Origin: RI-283 sp964487925
GTDB taxonomy: Bacteria > Pseudomonadota > Gammaproteobacteria > SZUA-140
Direction of reading: 5' to 3'
Assembly (NCBI GenBank): GCA_964487925.1
Contig: CAZASZ010000004.1
Span: forward strand, 1-57,912
DNA: 57,912 bases
Within the stretch, counting starts at the first letter, position 1; every line of letters starts with the position of its first letter. The position numbers were made by a program, and so were the translations under genes. The notes beneath the pieces were generated by a model. That model searched no databases, was not told where the DNA came from, and was given only the letters and a program-made list of their open reading frames with translations. Below, in pieces: positions 57,517 through 57,912 of this stretch.

Positions 57517-57912
57517 ATGTCAGAAACCACGTATTACGCAACAGGACGTCGCAAGAGTTCCAGCGCCAGAGTCTTTATGACCCGCGGCACAGGTAAGATC
57601 GAGATCAACAACCGCAGCCTGGAAGAATACTTCGGCCGTGAGACCTCGCGTATGATCGTCCGCCAGCCGCTCGAAATCGCTGAGCTGCTCGGCAGCTTTG
57701 ACCTCAAGGTGACGGTTTGCGGTGGCGGCAACAGCGGCCAAGCCGGCGCCATCCGCCATGGTATTGCCCGTGCCCTGCGCGCCTATGATGAAGAGGGCAT
57801 GCGTCTGCCCATGCGTCGCGCCGGCTTCCTGACCCGCGATGCCCGCGAGGTCGAGCGTAAGAAGGTCGGGCTGCACAAAGCGCGTAAGCGTCCTCAGTTC
57901 TCGAAGCGTTAA
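57517..57912 (+). CDS. rpsI: 30S ribosomal protein S9
   Basis: Small-subunit protein whose C-terminal tail reaches the P-site tRNA. 131 residues, complete, ending with the basic tail KKVGLHKARKRPQFSKR at the last base of the window. The core ATGRRKSSSARVFMTRGTG and GGNSGQAGAIRHGIARAL match the family. Cotranscribed with rplM. Confidence 0.98.
   Translation: MSETTYYATGRRKSSSARVFMTRGTGKIEINNRSLEEYFGRETSRMIVRQPLEIAELLGSFDLKVTVCGGGNSGQAGAIRHGIARALRAYDEEGMRLPMRRAGFLTRDAREVERKKVGLHKARKRPQFSKR

Noticed and set aside
1..57912. CRISPR array, integrase, complete transposase or defence island
   Set aside because: I saw no regularly spaced repeats and no recognisable cas, integrase, transposase, toxin-antitoxin or restriction gene on either strand.

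Overview
The window reads as a chromosomal segment of a gammaproteobacterium, most likely in or near the order Chromatiales. Grounds: DnaK/GrpE/DnaJ, LptE, HolA, RsfS, PilU and GlnE of gammaproteobacterial type; the syntenies leuS-lptE-holA-proA-nadD-rsfS, glyQ-glyS-gmhB-plsC and argC-DUF6776; and outer-membrane (LptE) and GlyGly-CTERM type surface proteins. I cannot name the genus. Coding density is high and both strands are used in blocks.

Layout. 1-3 kb (minus): putrescine synthesis aguA-aguB and a GAF/GGDEF diguanylate cyclase. 3.3-5 kb (plus): a GspE/PilB-family ATPase split by a frameshift. 5-9.4 kb: zinc uptake znuCB/znuA and copper genes copC/copD. 9.4-12.8 kb: aroG, a CHCC zinc-finger protein, ilvE and a metallophosphoesterase. 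12.8-14.2 kb: a CarS-like membrane protein, DUF6316, and a deoxyribosyltransferase-like orphan. 14.3-16.3 kb: a REP-like repeat cluster, then argC and DUF6776. 16.5-21.6 kb: two overlapping secreted-protein genes; the second is a roughly 1250-residue propeller/CARDB protein with a GlyGly-CTERM tail, crossed by a 100-N gap that is very probably an assembly artefact. 21.6-30.95 kb (minus): argA, then a nitrogen cluster (glnA, glnE, DUF4124, ntrB, ntrC) with a sigma-54 promoter and NtrC sites before glnA; a tiny plus-strand membrane-protein unit lies between argA and ntrC. 31-34.6 kb (minus): TusA plus a PP-loop/NFACT-R enzyme, a lipoprotein and an orphan. 34.9-40.4 kb: glyQ-glyS-gmhB-plsC, whose gmhB looks catalytically dead, and a secreted beta-propeller. 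40.4-47.5 kb: a zinc-ribbon gene divergent from leuS-lptE-holA-proA-nadD-rsfS. 47.6-49.2 kb: tRNA-Gly, tRNA-Cys, pilU. 49.2-57.9 kb: recN-nadK (minus), grpE-dnaK-dnaJ-dapB with heat-shock promoters, and rplM-rpsI.

The most distinctive non-coding signal is a family of about 147-bp, TA-bounded, terminally inverted elements: three full copies and two probable end relics. Several sit exactly on stop codons of flanking genes, as expected for a TA-targeting (IS630/mariner-like) non-autonomous element. Other points for a second look: aguA homology that runs upstream of any standard start codon into an AUA with a good ribosome site; the 55-bp duplicated contig ends around the N gap; the GmhB pseudoenzyme; and the bacterial CarS homologue.

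No complete transposase, integrase, CRISPR array or recognisable defence island is present. I did not find a clear, wholly new multi-gene system. The nearest candidates are the secreted GlyGly-CTERM/CARDB pair, the PP-loop-TusA pair and the repeat family.
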